From Nitrososphaerota archaeon (lineage in GTDB: Archaea; Thermoproteota; Nitrososphaeria; Nitrososphaerales; Nitrosopumilaceae): a DNA stretch of 64,000 bases. Shown here piece by piece: positions 8,729-17,064 of the stretch. The notes beneath the pieces are model-generated. The model searched no databases. It was given only the letters and a program-made list of their open reading frames with translations, and was not told the origin of the DNA. The number at the start of each line of letters is the position of its first letter. The stretch's first letter is position 1. The position numbers were made by a program, and so were the translations under genes. The stretch spans positions 1-64,000 of the forward strand of contig JABDBR010000001.1 of the NCBI GenBank assembly GCA_013288545.1. The letters are read 5' to 3'.

Positions 8729-8957
8729 CTTACTCCCCTCAACCCTAACAAATGGGAGTTAAATAAACACTGCGGCAAAAAATAATTTTCTAAAGCTAAA
8801 CTTTGGATCAATTTTGTTGACACCGGTACGATTTCCATGGTATTAGATCATCTCACGGCAAAATAAATTTTAAGGAATTCATTAAAAATTTAATATAAAT
8901 TCCAGATTAATTCAAAATTTTTGTTCACTAAACTATCAGCCTGTCGCGGGTTGAAAA
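8729..8957 (-). promoter_or_regulatory. Leader/promoter region of nrdJ
   Basis: This 229-base AT-rich gap separates nrdJ from the HTH-ATP-cone protein upstream and is one of the longest non-coding stretches here. Read on the minus strand, a TATA-like TTTATTTAA lies about 30 bases before the TTG start, followed by GGGGAG as a ribosome binding site. Two similar blocks reading CGGCAAAA(A)ATAA-TTTT on the plus strand (8773-8790 and 8856-8871) and an inverted repeat at 8874-8903 are candidate operator sites. No B12 riboswitch was recognised. Confidence 0.5.
8874..8903. repeat. Imperfect inverted repeat between nrdD-like gene and nrdJ
   Basis: GGAATTCATTAAA at 8874-8886 faces TTTAATATAAATTCC at 8889-8903; the outer GGAATT/AATTCC and inner ATTAAA/TTTAAT pair, with a two-base bulge. 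It lies 55 bases after the stop of the upstream gene and about 145 bases before nrdJ. It could be an operator or an RNA hairpin. AT richness makes chance a real alternative. Confidence 0.35.
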
Positions 8958-11054
8958 TTATGCTAGTATGTAAGGTGACTTGCACACTGAACACTTTTCA
9001 GCGATCTTTTCTTCCTTGAGGCCACAGTTACTACATATAGGCACCTTTTTGACAGGTCTGAAGGATCCTAATAACTCGCCTGCTTTCTCTAATGCTTTCT
9101 TTATTCCTGAAGAATCCATTGCGTCTGGGATCTTTAACTGAACTAATAACCCACCGTTGAGTATTTTTGAAAAATAGTTCGATTCTACGATCTTTTCATT
9201 TTTGGGATTCATCTCTACTATCTCAGAGGCGTCAAGAACAATCCCTTCTGAATATGACTCTCCCATTGCGTGATTATTAATTGACATCTTACCATATTTT
9301 TCACCATCAAGTGATGAGAAGCGACTTGCAGCGTCACTCTCAGTCATGGTCACAATAACATTATCTCCCATCTCTTTTCCTTTCTTTGTAGCCACTTCCA
9401 TGGCAGTGTTTATCACTTTAGCCAAGATTTCGTGTCCAGCCTTGTTATTTTCATATCCTAGAATACCATAAACTGCCTCCTTAAGTCCGATCAAATTAAC
9501 AACCAAAGTTACCGATCCCTTTTGCATATACTGAGTATTATTCGCAAGGATTGGGTTAAGACCGCGTCTAGTTAGATCAGATATTTCCTTCTTTCTAAGA
9601 GACATAGCTGCCAGTGCTGGCTTCATCAATAGTGCAAGTCTTGCTCTGAAATAAGTTTCATCTTTGTTTGATTCAAAAGCCAGTCTTGGCATATTAATCG
9701 ATAGAGACTCTAAATTGATTGAAGTCGTTCCAACATTCTTTGTATCTCCTCGTGCCAATCCCTTGTTAGATACTAATCCTTTAGCAAACATAATGTGTCC
9801 GCCTAATGCAATTACATCTGCTAAAATTTCCGAATAGTCACTTAGTTTGGCTTTTTCATAATCAATTACTAGTCCTATAGATGGAAGCGGTGTTGACTTA
9901 ACATATTTTTTGTAGGCTTGGAGAATAGTTCCAACTATCTTTGGTTCTGTCCCAATGGAAATTCTAAATGAAGCAAGTGTTCCATTCTTTCCATACTTGG
10001 GTCCTGTAGATATTTTTGCAAAACAACTTGCAAGTTTTTCTTCAATTTCAGGCAAATTCTTGGAATATTTTTGTAATACAGTAGTCAATCCATCCATAAC
10101 TACTTCTTGTGATGCTTCTTTTATGAGAAGGCATGTTAGTAGAGATAAAGAGGTAAAAAGATCGTCTAATGAACTTGGCGATGATGTTCTTGTTACACCC
10201 AAGAATTTCCCTCTCAAGTCAACGCCTTCTTCAATAAGTTCCTTAATGTTCACAAATATTGTATCTGGAAGAAGTGACCACAATCCAGCATTTGTTATGT
10301 GAAGATCTCCTGAGAGATGAGAATCAGCGACATCTTTAGGCAGGGTGTTTAAGACAAGATATTCTCCAAATACATTCTGTCCTGTTTTAAATAGCAAACC
10401 CTCAACTCCGTTATGGATACCATCTACATTGGTTAGCATCTCATGAATATCATAACCAGGTAACCCAAATCTTGCCAGTTTGTGCCTATAGTCTTCATGG
10501 CCTTGTTCTAAGAGGACAGAATTGACCATTTCACGTATAAGTGAGGATGTAAGATAAGATGTCTGAAATTTGTATATTCTATTCTCCACTTCCTCAGTTA
10601 TTTTTTGAGCAAGTTCAAGTGGAAGGCTACCTTCTCTAACCAATGATTGAATAATCTTATGAGAATTGAATTCCTCTATTGACTCATGTGAGGTTCTGAC
10701 ATACATTTTACCGCTTTCAATGATAGATCGCTCTTCGATCTGTCTTGCAAGACTTAGTACTAGTTTTCCCAAGTTAGTAATAGTATATCTCCTTTCAGAC
10801 TTGTTTAAGGCTACAAGAGATTGTCTTAGCAATTTTCTCAAGTGATATGCAAACTTACCACTCTCCTTTTTTGATTTGAAACCGGCAAGAGATTTTAATT
10901 CAGAATAGGTAAGAGGGCCCTTTGAATTCAGGATACGTAAAATATCAATTCTGTTCGGACTTGCCATAACAGAGAAGATCATTCTTACACGTTTTGATGC
11001 TGATTGTAATATTCCACCACGTTTTGGATCGCCAAAGTCCTCACTTAGTTCCAT
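8958..11054 (-). CDS. Winged-helix / ATP-cone / degenerate NrdD-like protein, candidate RNR regulator
   Basis: The 698 residues divide into three parts. About 20-110 is an ArsR-like winged helix (ASPNRIDILRIL, then HLRKLLRQSLV). About 115-205 is an ATP-cone ending ARFGLPGYDI. About 205-670 resembles the class III reductase NrdD (TTSINLESLSINMPRL, VTLVVNLIGLKEAVYG). The C-terminus is a zinc ribbon with Cys 674, 677, 688 and 691, and the protein stops seven residues later, so the glycyl-radical loop normally following it is absent. No Cys occurs in the finger-loop region before the NMPRL strand either. This suggests a non-catalytic nucleotide sensor joined to a DNA-binding domain. It lies directly upstream of nrdJ. 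Confidence 0.8.
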   Translation of the reverse strand: MELSEDFGDPKRGGILQSASKRVRMIFSVMASPNRIDILRILNSKGPLTYSELKSLAGFKSKKESGKFAYHLRKLLRQSLVALNKSERRYTITNLGKLVLSLARQIEERSIIESGKMYVRTSHESIEEFNSHKIIQSLVREGSLPLELAQKITEEVENRIYKFQTSYLTSSLIREMVNSVLLEQGHEDYRHKLARFGLPGYDIHEMLTNVDGIHNGVEGLLFKTGQNVFGEYLVLNTLPKDVADSHLSGDLHITNAGLWSLLPDTIFVNIKELIEEGVDLRGKFLGVTRTSSPSSLDDLFTSLSLLTCLLIKEASQEVVMDGLTTVLQKYSKNLPEIEEKLASCFAKISTGPKYGKNGTLASFRISIGTEPKIVGTILQAYKKYVKSTPLPSIGLVIDYEKAKLSDYSEILADVIALGGHIMFAKGLVSNKGLARGDTKNVGTTSINLESLSINMPRLAFESNKDETYFRARLALLMKPALAAMSLRKKEISDLTRRGLNPILANNTQYMQKGSVTLVVNLIGLKEAVYGILGYENNKAGHEILAKVINTAMEVATKKGKEMGDNVIVTMTESDAASRFSSLDGEKYGKMSINNHAMGESYSEGIVLDASEIVEMNPKNEKIVESNYFSKILNGGLLVQLKIPDAMDSSGIKKALEKAGELLGSFRPVKKVPICSNCGLKEEKIAEKCSVCKSPYILA

Positions 11055-11121
11055 GGAATTGTCTAGAGAGCATCAGTAATTAAGATTTTTGACTAATTTG
11101 ATCTTACGGAAGCTATTTAGA

Positions 11122-11283
11122 TCAGTTTTTCTGTACATCCACACTAAATTCGGATGGAGATAATGTCTGTCCACAAGATGGACATTTACTGTTATATGGT
11201 CGCATTACATCTTTTATTGATTTTAACATACGCATATTTGCAATTTTAGCTCCACATCTTCCGCAAACAACATCGACAGACAT
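11122..11283 (-). CDS. Small zinc-ribbon protein (53 aa)
   Basis: A 53-codon ORF with ATG at 11283 and stop TGA at 11122. It encodes MSVDVVCGRCGAKIA, a basic middle with MLKSIKDVMRPY, then CPSCGQTLSP. The two CxxC pairs make a classic rubredoxin-like zinc ribbon. It fills most of the gap between the NrdD-like gene (67 bases downstream) and the OB-fold gene (73 bases upstream) on the same strand. Its function is unknown; nucleic acid or protein binding is typical of such ribbons. Confidence 0.75.
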   Translation of the reverse strand: MSVDVVCGRCGAKIANMRMLKSIKDVMRPYNSKCPSCGQTLSPSEFSVDVQKN

Positions 11284-11356
11284 TTCAAATTAATGTAGAT
11301 GTAAATATTATAAAAGAGATTTTTTGAATTTTTTTAATCAGTTTAATAAATTTGAT

Positions 11357-11773
11357 TTACTGTTTTTCGATTATGATTCCACGTTGATCATAACCTGTAA
11401 TTCTTGCTCTTGTTCCAAGAGGAAGATCTGCTGGAGACTTTATGTTGGCCATAAAACCAGAGATTCTCAACTCAGAATCATCCAATTTCATTACTACCCA
11501 TGCATAGGGAACGTATTCTTCGTATCCGTCTGGAGGCACGGTGATTATGGTATAAGTGACAATGAAGCCCTTGCCATCAACTATTGTGTTCTCAAATCCC
11601 TTATTTCCACAGTTTTGACAGAAATATGTAGTGACAAGATGATGATGTCCGCATTTTGTACATTTTCTAGTGAGTACCTTACCTAATTTGGCATTGTTGG
11701 AGACTTCTTCTTTTGTTAGCAATTTACACACTTTTGAATATATGTACGGCACAGCTGGCGCCTGTTGCGCCAA
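11357..11773 (-). CDS. Zn-ribbon OB-fold protein (DUF35 family), thiolase partner
   Basis: A 138-residue frame with a rubredoxin-like ribbon (CTKCGHHH and CQNCGNKG) followed by an OB-fold (about 75-138, ending ARITGYDQRG). DUF35 proteins form complexes with thiolases or HMG-CoA synthase and shape the acyl-CoA channel. The gene is placed right after a thiolase. The ATG at 11773 would overlap the thiolase by 50 bases; a GTG sharing the thiolase's last codons, or a TTG just after, would give a start near 11725, so the first 15 or so residues are doubtful. Translational coupling with the thiolase is likely. Confidence 0.88.
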   Translation of the reverse strand: MAQQAPAVPYIYSKVCKLLTKEEVSNNAKLGKVLTRKCTKCGHHHLVTTYFCQNCGNKGFENTIVDGKGFIVTYTIITVPPDGYEEYVPYAWVVMKLDDSELRISGFMANIKSPADLPLGTRARITGYDQRGIIIEKQ

Positions 11774-12878
11774 AGTTATGTGTTAATCCGATTTTAGCAT
11801 CTTTGACTGTTCTTTCTCCTGCTTTTCCTGTTAATTGATCAAAAACTTCCGCTACCTGACCTATTCCGGTTGCACCTATTGGATGACCTTTTGACTTTAG
11901 ACCTCCAGATGGGTTGATAGAGATGTCTCCGTTAAGTTTTGTTCTTCCTTCTCTAACAGCTTCAACAGCTTTTCCTTTTTCGAAGAATCCTAGGTCTTCA
12001 GTGTCAACTAGCTCAGCAATTGTAAAGCAATCATGAACTTCTGCAAAATCAACATCTTTTGGTGATATACCAGCCATCTTGTATGCAGCCTGTGCTGCAA
12101 TTCTTGTGCTCGGTATTGTTGTTATATGATCTCTTCCTTGCAGTGCAGCAGGTGATCCACCCCTACCTGATCCAATGACTTCAACATAATTTTTAGTATG
12201 AGCCTTTGCGAATTTTTCACTGCATATGATAACAGCACTTGCTCCATCTGAAAATGGGCAACAGTCATACAACTTTAGTGGACTTGCAACTACTGCTGAT
12301 TTCATTACATCATCTATTGTAATTTTTTTTCTGAGATGTGCTTTTGGATTAAGAAATCCATTATCATGATTTTTTACTGCAACCATTGCAAGATCCTCTT
12401 CTGTTGCTTTGAATTCAGCAAGATATGCTCTTGCCATAGATGCAAATAACCCAGGAAATGAAGCACCAGCTCCTCCTTCATAAAAGAAATCAGAACAATA
12501 TGAGAAATATGTTGTAGTCCATTCAGTACCGGTATGAGTAACTTTTTCCACTCCTGTTGCCAAGACAACATCATAAAATCCTGCAGCAACATTTGCATAT
12601 GCTTCTCTAAATGAAACCGAACCACTTCCACATGCAGATTCAATTGAAAGAGATGGAACTTCTGGAATACCGAGGTTACTCATTATAACAGGACCAAGAT
12701 GAACTTGTTTGTCTGCAATGCCAAACACGTTGGAAATGTATCCGGCCTGAATTTCCTTTGGTCCTATTCCTGCACTTTCAATAGCATCAACTGATGCCTG
12801 AAGTGCAATATCAGTAATACTATCTTCTAATTTACCATATTTTGTACTGCCAGCACCAATAAGACATACTTTTTCCAC
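11724..12878 (-). CDS. Thiolase family protein (acetyl-CoA acetyltransferase-like)
   Basis: A 384-residue thiolase. Cys83 in SIESACGSGS is the acyl-accepting residue, HNFGATGAS carries one active-site His, and GGLKSKGHPIGATG carries the other with the CoA-binding loop. With its DUF35 partner it most resembles the archaeal acetoacetyl-CoA thiolases. In ammonia-oxidising archaea such an enzyme ends the 3-hydroxypropionate/4-hydroxybutyrate cycle (splitting acetoacetyl-CoA) or starts mevalonate synthesis. The sequence alone does not decide between the two. No HMG-CoA synthase gene is adjacent. Confidence 0.9.
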   Translation of the reverse strand: MEKVCLIGAGSTKYGKLEDSITDIALQASVDAIESAGIGPKEIQAGYISNVFGIADKQVHLGPVIMSNLGIPEVPSLSIESACGSGSVSFREAYANVAAGFYDVVLATGVEKVTHTGTEWTTTYFSYCSDFFYEGGAGASFPGLFASMARAYLAEFKATEEDLAMVAVKNHDNGFLNPKAHLRKKITIDDVMKSAVVASPLKLYDCCPFSDGASAVIICSEKFAKAHTKNYVEVIGSGRGGSPAALQGRDHITTIPSTRIAAQAAYKMAGISPKDVDFAEVHDCFTIAELVDTEDLGFFEKGKAVEAVREGRTKLNGDISINPSGGLKSKGHPIGATGIGQVAEVFDQLTGKAGERTVKDAKIGLTHNFGATGASCAVHIFKSV

Positions 12879-12941
12879 AAATCTCGCTGACTAGATTCCA
12901 TATAAAAATTCTTCAGTAGTTTCTTTAATTCGATTAAACAA

Positions 12942-13403
12942 ATGATATCATTGAAAGACCAAGTTACTCTAGCTGTTACTAGAAAGCGACTAAATTCTAG
13001 AAATTCTGTCAAAATAACAAAGAAAAACATTGGTAAGATCCAAAGTGAGATAAGACAATACTATGACAAAAATGGATATCTTTCATGGTCAGAGAAAAAG
13101 AGAAAGTATGTCATTTTAGGTACAAATGCGCCTGTTAACGGTCTTGTGGAATGTCCTGATTGTCACATAGGTAAACTTCTCATAATCAGATCTCGTCAAA
13201 CAAAGAAACGATTCATTGGATGTTCAAATTACTATAATGGTTGCAGGGCATCATCCCCATTGATACAAAGGGGTATGATCTGTGCAACAAAGATTTCTTG
13301 CAAAATTTGTTTTTGGCCAATCATTTTGCAAAGATATTCTAGGAAACAAAAATGGGCAAGGCAGTGCTCTAACATGCGATGCGCAAGCAGAATTAAATCT
13401 TGA
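12942..13403 (+). CDS. Topoisomerase-type C4 zinc-finger protein
   Basis: A 153-residue basic protein. After a Lys/Arg-rich N-terminus (about 1-65) come two C4 fingers of the kind found at the end of type IA topoisomerases: CPDCHIGKLLIIRS...GCSNYYNGC (about 73-104) and CKICFWPIIL...CSNMRC (about 121-148). There is no topoisomerase catalytic domain, so this is a stand-alone DNA/RNA-binding finger protein. Its 3' end overlaps the convergent nitrilase gene by 11 bases. Confidence 0.75.
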   Translation: MISLKDQVTLAVTRKRLNSRNSVKITKKNIGKIQSEIRQYYDKNGYLSWSEKKRKYVILGTNAPVNGLVECPDCHIGKLLIIRSRQTKKRFIGCSNYYNGCRASSPLIQRGMICATKISCKICFWPIILQRYSRKQKWARQCSNMRCASRIKS

Positions 13404-14202
13404 GATTTGTGTAGATGTCAGTACGTCTGTTGCGTAAAAGCGGAAGTTTTTGTCTTACTTGTTTGATTTCATCTAACGAGATGTCAACAATTCCAATTCC
13501 CTCTTTTTTCTTCATATCAAGAAGTATTTTGCCATAAGGATCAACTACTACACTTCTTCCGCAGTAAATGTTTCCCACTTGATCTGGAGATATTACATAA
13601 CAGCCGTTCTCAATCGCTCTTGTCTTGTTTATAGTAATCCAGTGTTCTTCTTTCATTTTTCCTTGTACCCATGCAGATGGAACTACAAGAATTTCAGAGC
13701 CTGATGAGGCTAACATTCTAGACATTTCAGGAAATCTGAGATCATAGCAAATCATCATTCCCATTTTCCCCGCACTAGTTTTTACGGGTTTTGTAATTGA
13801 TGATCCAGGATAAAGTTTTGCAGATTCTTTGAAGCCGAGTGCATCATAGAGATGAATTTTTCGGTATGTTGAGATAACTTTGCCAGTTTTATCTATGAGA
13901 AAAGATGTATCATATACTCTATTTGGTTTTGGACTTTTTTCATATAGGGTACCAATAATTTGTATTGAATTTCTTTTTGCCTCTTCAGATATTGATGAAA
14001 CAAATTCTCCATCTATTTTTTCAGCAACAGTAGCAAGATCTGCAGCAGATTGAGATGATGGTGTGTAACACATCATAAATTCTGGAAAGGCACAAAGTTT
14101 TGCATTCCTTTGTGCAGCTTGTGATATGTATTGTAGAATTTTTTTTAAATTATTTTTCTTGTCTGTTTCAGCTCGCATTTGAACTACAGCAATCTTTGTC
14201 AC
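13393..14202 (-). CDS. Carbon-nitrogen hydrolase (nitrilase superfamily, Nit/omega-amidase-like)
   Basis: A 269-residue amidase with the Glu-Lys-Cys triad visible: Glu41 in AFPEF, Lys115 in YRKIHLYD and Cys152 in MICYDLRFPE. The DLRFPE context after the Cys matches Nit1/Nit2-type enzymes, which hydrolyse deaminated glutathione or omega-amides; these are the most likely substrates but this is inferred. No signal peptide, so cytoplasmic. The end overlaps the convergent zinc-finger gene. Confidence 0.9.
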   Translation of the reverse strand: MTKIAVVQMRAETDKKNNLKKILQYISQAAQRNAKLCAFPEFMMCYTPSSQSAADLATVAEKIDGEFVSSISEEAKRNSIQIIGTLYEKSPKPNRVYDTSFLIDKTGKVISTYRKIHLYDALGFKESAKLYPGSSITKPVKTSAGKMGMMICYDLRFPEMSRMLASSGSEILVVPSAWVQGKMKEEHWITINKTRAIENGCYVISPDQVGNIYCGRSVVVDPYGKILLDMKKKEGIGIVDISLDEIKQVRQKLPLLRNRRTDIYTNLKI

Positions 14203-14236
14203 AAGTTTGCTGAATTATCATAAAATAAAAATGTGT

Positions 14237-14413
14237 TTAGAGAGGATTTCCTGCCATATACCAATTTTCTTTTGGATTCTCTTCGAAAACCACAATTACA
14301 TGACTTTCCTTTGTCTTGAGAATCTCAACTGCTGATTTTGTAATGGCTTTTGCATATTCCTCTTTTTGCTTTTCAGTTCTGCCCGGATACATTGAGACTG
14401 TAATGAGAGGCAT
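14237..14413 (-). CDS. 4-oxalocrotonate tautomerase-like protein
   Basis: A 58-residue protein starting MPLITVSMYPG. The start at 14413 rather than the ATG three codons upstream is chosen because it puts Pro directly after Met: in this superfamily the processed N-terminal Pro1 is the catalytic base. GRTEKQKEEYAKAIT and VVFEENPKENWY are typical of the small beta-alpha-beta fold, which assembles as hexamers. The substrate is unknown. Confidence 0.85.
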   Translation of the reverse strand: MPLITVSMYPGRTEKQKEEYAKAITKSAVEILKTKESHVIVVFEENPKENWYMAGNPL

Positions 14414-14506
14414 ATTCATCAATGAACAATACTGGATTTATTCTTTAGTAATTATCAAACTCGTTGAATTCTTCATTATGGATACGCCTACAAAATTATT
14501 TTTGAT

Positions 14507-15253
14507 TCAAGTTCCCCAGTTGGTACCGCCACCCTTCCATCCATATCTTGTACCATATGTAAATTCTGAACTATGAGTCTTTTTGTAAATATACCCAGCA
14601 AGTAATCCTACTAGAAATCCTCCGATGTGAGCAAAAAAGGCAACACCAGAACCACTTGATCCTATGAATGCTGGTAAGACATTTTGGAAAATGAACCAGA
14701 ATGGCAAGTACCACTTGGCTGAGATTCTAATAAGTCTGGTAAAAAATCCAAGAAACATTAGTGTGACTACCTTTGCGTTTGGAAATAAGATGAGATATGC
14801 ACCAAGTACACCAGAGATTGCACCAGATGCTCCTAATGCAGGTAGTGGACTAGATGGATCGGATAAGATATGGAAAAAGTCAGCTACAACACCCCAAAAA
14901 AGATAGAGCGCTAAAAATTTGCCTCTGCCAAATTTATATTCAATATTGTCCCCAAATATCCAGAGAAATAACATGTTACCTCCAATGTGCATTATACCTG
15001 CATGAAGAAACATGGAACTGAAAATAGAAGTAAATACACCATAATTGTGATTTGCCAATCCATTTACAACATTGTTTGGAATTGTACCGTAACTCAGTAA
15101 CATGTATTCTGCTTGTTTATTTGTAAATTCCCACACTTGATGTGTTACAGCTATTTCCCAAAAAAAGACTAGAATATTGATTGCAATTATAGAGTAAGTA
15201 ACGTAAGGTCTGTATCCCACAGGTTTTGGATTTTCATCTCTAAGAGGTAACAT
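14507..15253 (-). CDS. Rhomboid-family intramembrane serine protease
   Basis: A 248-residue polytopic membrane protein. The rhomboid signatures are present: HIGGNMLFLWIFGDNIE, the catalytic Ser143 in GASGAISG and the catalytic His209 in FFAHIGGF. The first membrane helix is at about 17-36 and a large loop faces outside before HIGGN. Rhomboids cut membrane proteins within the bilayer. The short Gly-rich cytoplasmic tail ends GGGTNWGT. It is not obviously in an operon. Confidence 0.93.
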   Translation of the reverse strand: MLPLRDENPKPVGYRPYVTYSIIAINILVFFWEIAVTHQVWEFTNKQAEYMLLSYGTIPNNVVNGLANHNYGVFTSIFSSMFLHAGIMHIGGNMLFLWIFGDNIEYKFGRGKFLALYLFWGVVADFFHILSDPSSPLPALGASGAISGVLGAYLILFPNAKVVTLMFLGFFTRLIRISAKWYLPFWFIFQNVLPAFIGSSGSGVAFFAHIGGFLVGLLAGYIYKKTHSSEFTYGTRYGWKGGGTNWGT

Positions 15254-15299
15254 GTGATAGTAAGTTCACTCGGTAATTTCTATAATAGCATTTTGTGAC

Positions 15300-16976
15300 T
15301 TAGACTGCAATTATTCCAATTTTGATCAAGTATTGAATTCCAGCTGCAAAGGTAGAGTCATCAATTTGACCATTGGCCCATAATCCAGCATTGGCTTTTA
15401 CCCATTGAGGTATTTGTATACCAGGACTTGATTGACCTGATGCTGTTGGTGGAAGTTGAATTACTCCTTGTTTTATAAGATATTGAATTCCTGATGCAAA
15501 GGTAGAGTCATCAATTTGTCCCTGTTGCCACCATTTTGCATCATTTCTTATCCACTGTGGAATCACAATTGTTTGTCCAGACTGATTTTGTGACGTAGAA
15601 TTGGATTGGTTAGTTGACTGGGTCAATGAATCATCTTCTGTCACAGTAGAAGGTATGACAACATTTCCTCTTGCCATGCCAATTCTTGTTGTATCAGGAA
15701 GACCATTTATGATGATTGATTTTACCTTGATAACAATACTATAGATTCCATTGATAGGCAAGTTTACCGTTTGAGTATCTGCACCATTCTGTGCAACAGC
15801 ATCAATCTTTGACCACAATACACTTTGATCTTTGTCAAGTATTTGTATATCATAATTCACGTCTCCAGTTACCTGTTTCTCGGTAAATGAGTCAAAGAAG
15901 CTAATGTGCAAATTATTTTGTGAATTTGCTGACAAGCTTGTAGGATTCCAACCAAGCTTTACGTGCCATCCTCCAAAGTCTGTGAGTAATGAAGCAGATG
16001 ATTGTACATTTGGTTGTTCTGGTGCTACTTTGAATTCAATATCACTAGTTCCACTTGGAACAGTCTTTGCCATATTTACCAAGTCAAATTTGTTAAGAAA
16101 TAGATGAACTATCATGTAATCTCCAATCGTATATGGATCAACAATTATTCTGCTTCCAGTAAGACCATATCCTTGAGCACTTGCTGCATATGTCGGTGTA
16201 TTTGAGAAAGCAGTCAGTGATTTTGGCACTCTCAACTCTTCATGTATGAATATTGGTCTGTCTTGGAATCTATTCACATTCCAGTCAAAAGGCATCTTCC
16301 AAGAAAATTGTTTTGTTGATTCATCAAAGTTAAAGTTAGATGTTTTGTCATAGTATGAGATTAGTGTAGTATTGTATGAATTGTTTTGATATGTAACATC
16401 TTGTGTAGATACATCTCCAACACTGAGATAAGAATCAAATTTTGGCGGATTTGATGTGATCAATTCATTAGAAAAGTCGAGAGCTAAAAGTTCCATATGA
16501 AAATGATATAGTCCACCTTCTGTGAGTATCGGACCTAGAACTGTTACCTCATCATTTTGAGATCCCAATCCACCCAATACTGGATCAGTATCACCGTACA
16601 CTGTATATTTCCCATCCTCGCCACCAGGTTGGAATTTTATTGTGAGATATCCTGTATGGGTGTAAAATAATTCATGCATTAGAATTTTGTCTCCCTTTGT
16701 TGCATTGACGAAAAATGAAACGTTGTTTATGGTAGTATTGGTATTTGCATCAAAAAATCGAAACTGCAAGGATCTATCTCCTGAATTATCAGATGTTATA
16801 ATTGGAGGATTAAGTTTAATGAAAAGTGTAATTACTCTATTTCCAATATTTGCCTGTACATTTTCTTGAGTAAAACCGTCACCGTATGCTTTTTGTGGAA
16901 TAAACGGAACTGCAGATGATATAACTATCAGGCCAAGAACTAATGATAGCATATTCTTGACATAAAGTTGCATCAA
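15300..16976 (-). CDS. Large exported protein with two C-terminal IPxW/IQYLI repeats
   Basis: A 558-residue protein with a signal peptide (about 1-32, ending AYG) and a long beta-rich extracellular part with many Asn/Thr sites. A Ser/Asn/Gln-rich linker near 455-475 leads to two repeats, IPQWIRNDAKWW and IPQWVKANAGLW. Each continues GQIDDSTFA(S/A)GIQYLIK and ends in GVI or GII. This roughly 35-residue unit is common on exported proteins of ammonia-oxidising archaea and recurs at 3706-4857. The main domain is not recognised; a cell-surface role is inferred. Confidence 0.75.
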   Translation of the reverse strand: MMQLYVKNMLSLVLGLIVISSAVPFIPQKAYGDGFTQENVQANIGNRVITLFIKLNPPIITSDNSGDRSLQFRFFDANTNTTINNVSFFVNATKGDKILMHELFYTHTGYLTIKFQPGGEDGKYTVYGDTDPVLGGLGSQNDEVTVLGPILTEGGLYHFHMELLALDFSNELITSNPPKFDSYLSVGDVSTQDVTYQNNSYNTTLISYYDKTSNFNFDESTKQFSWKMPFDWNVNRFQDRPIFIHEELRVPKSLTAFSNTPTYAASAQGYGLTGSRIIVDPYTIGDYMIVHLFLNKFDLVNMAKTVPSGTSDIEFKVAPEQPNVQSSASLLTDFGGWHVKLGWNPTSLSANSQNNLHISFFDSFTEKQVTGDVNYDIQILDKDQSVLWSKIDAVAQNGADTQTVNLPINGIYSIVIKVKSIIINGLPDTTRIGMARGNVVIPSTVTEDDSLTQSTNQSNSTSQNQSGQTIVIPQWIRNDAKWWQQGQIDDSTFASGIQYLIKQGVIQLPPTASGQSSPGIQIPQWVKANAGLWANGQIDDSTFAAGIQYLIKIGIIAV

Positions 16977-17064
16977 TTAAAAAAGGCCTAACAACCTATT
17001 TAATTCTTGAGCATCAATCATGTCTTAACATAAAATTATTAACAAGATAAGATAAAATTATGAA

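Noticed and set aside
8729-8957. B12 riboswitch in front of nrdJ
   Set aside because: No B12-box-like sequence or stable folded core was seen; the region is AT-rich with a normal archaeal promoter.
8958-11054. Functional class III (anaerobic) ribonucleotide reductase
   Set aside because: No glycyl-radical loop after the zinc ribbon and no Cys in the finger-loop region; no activase gene beside it.
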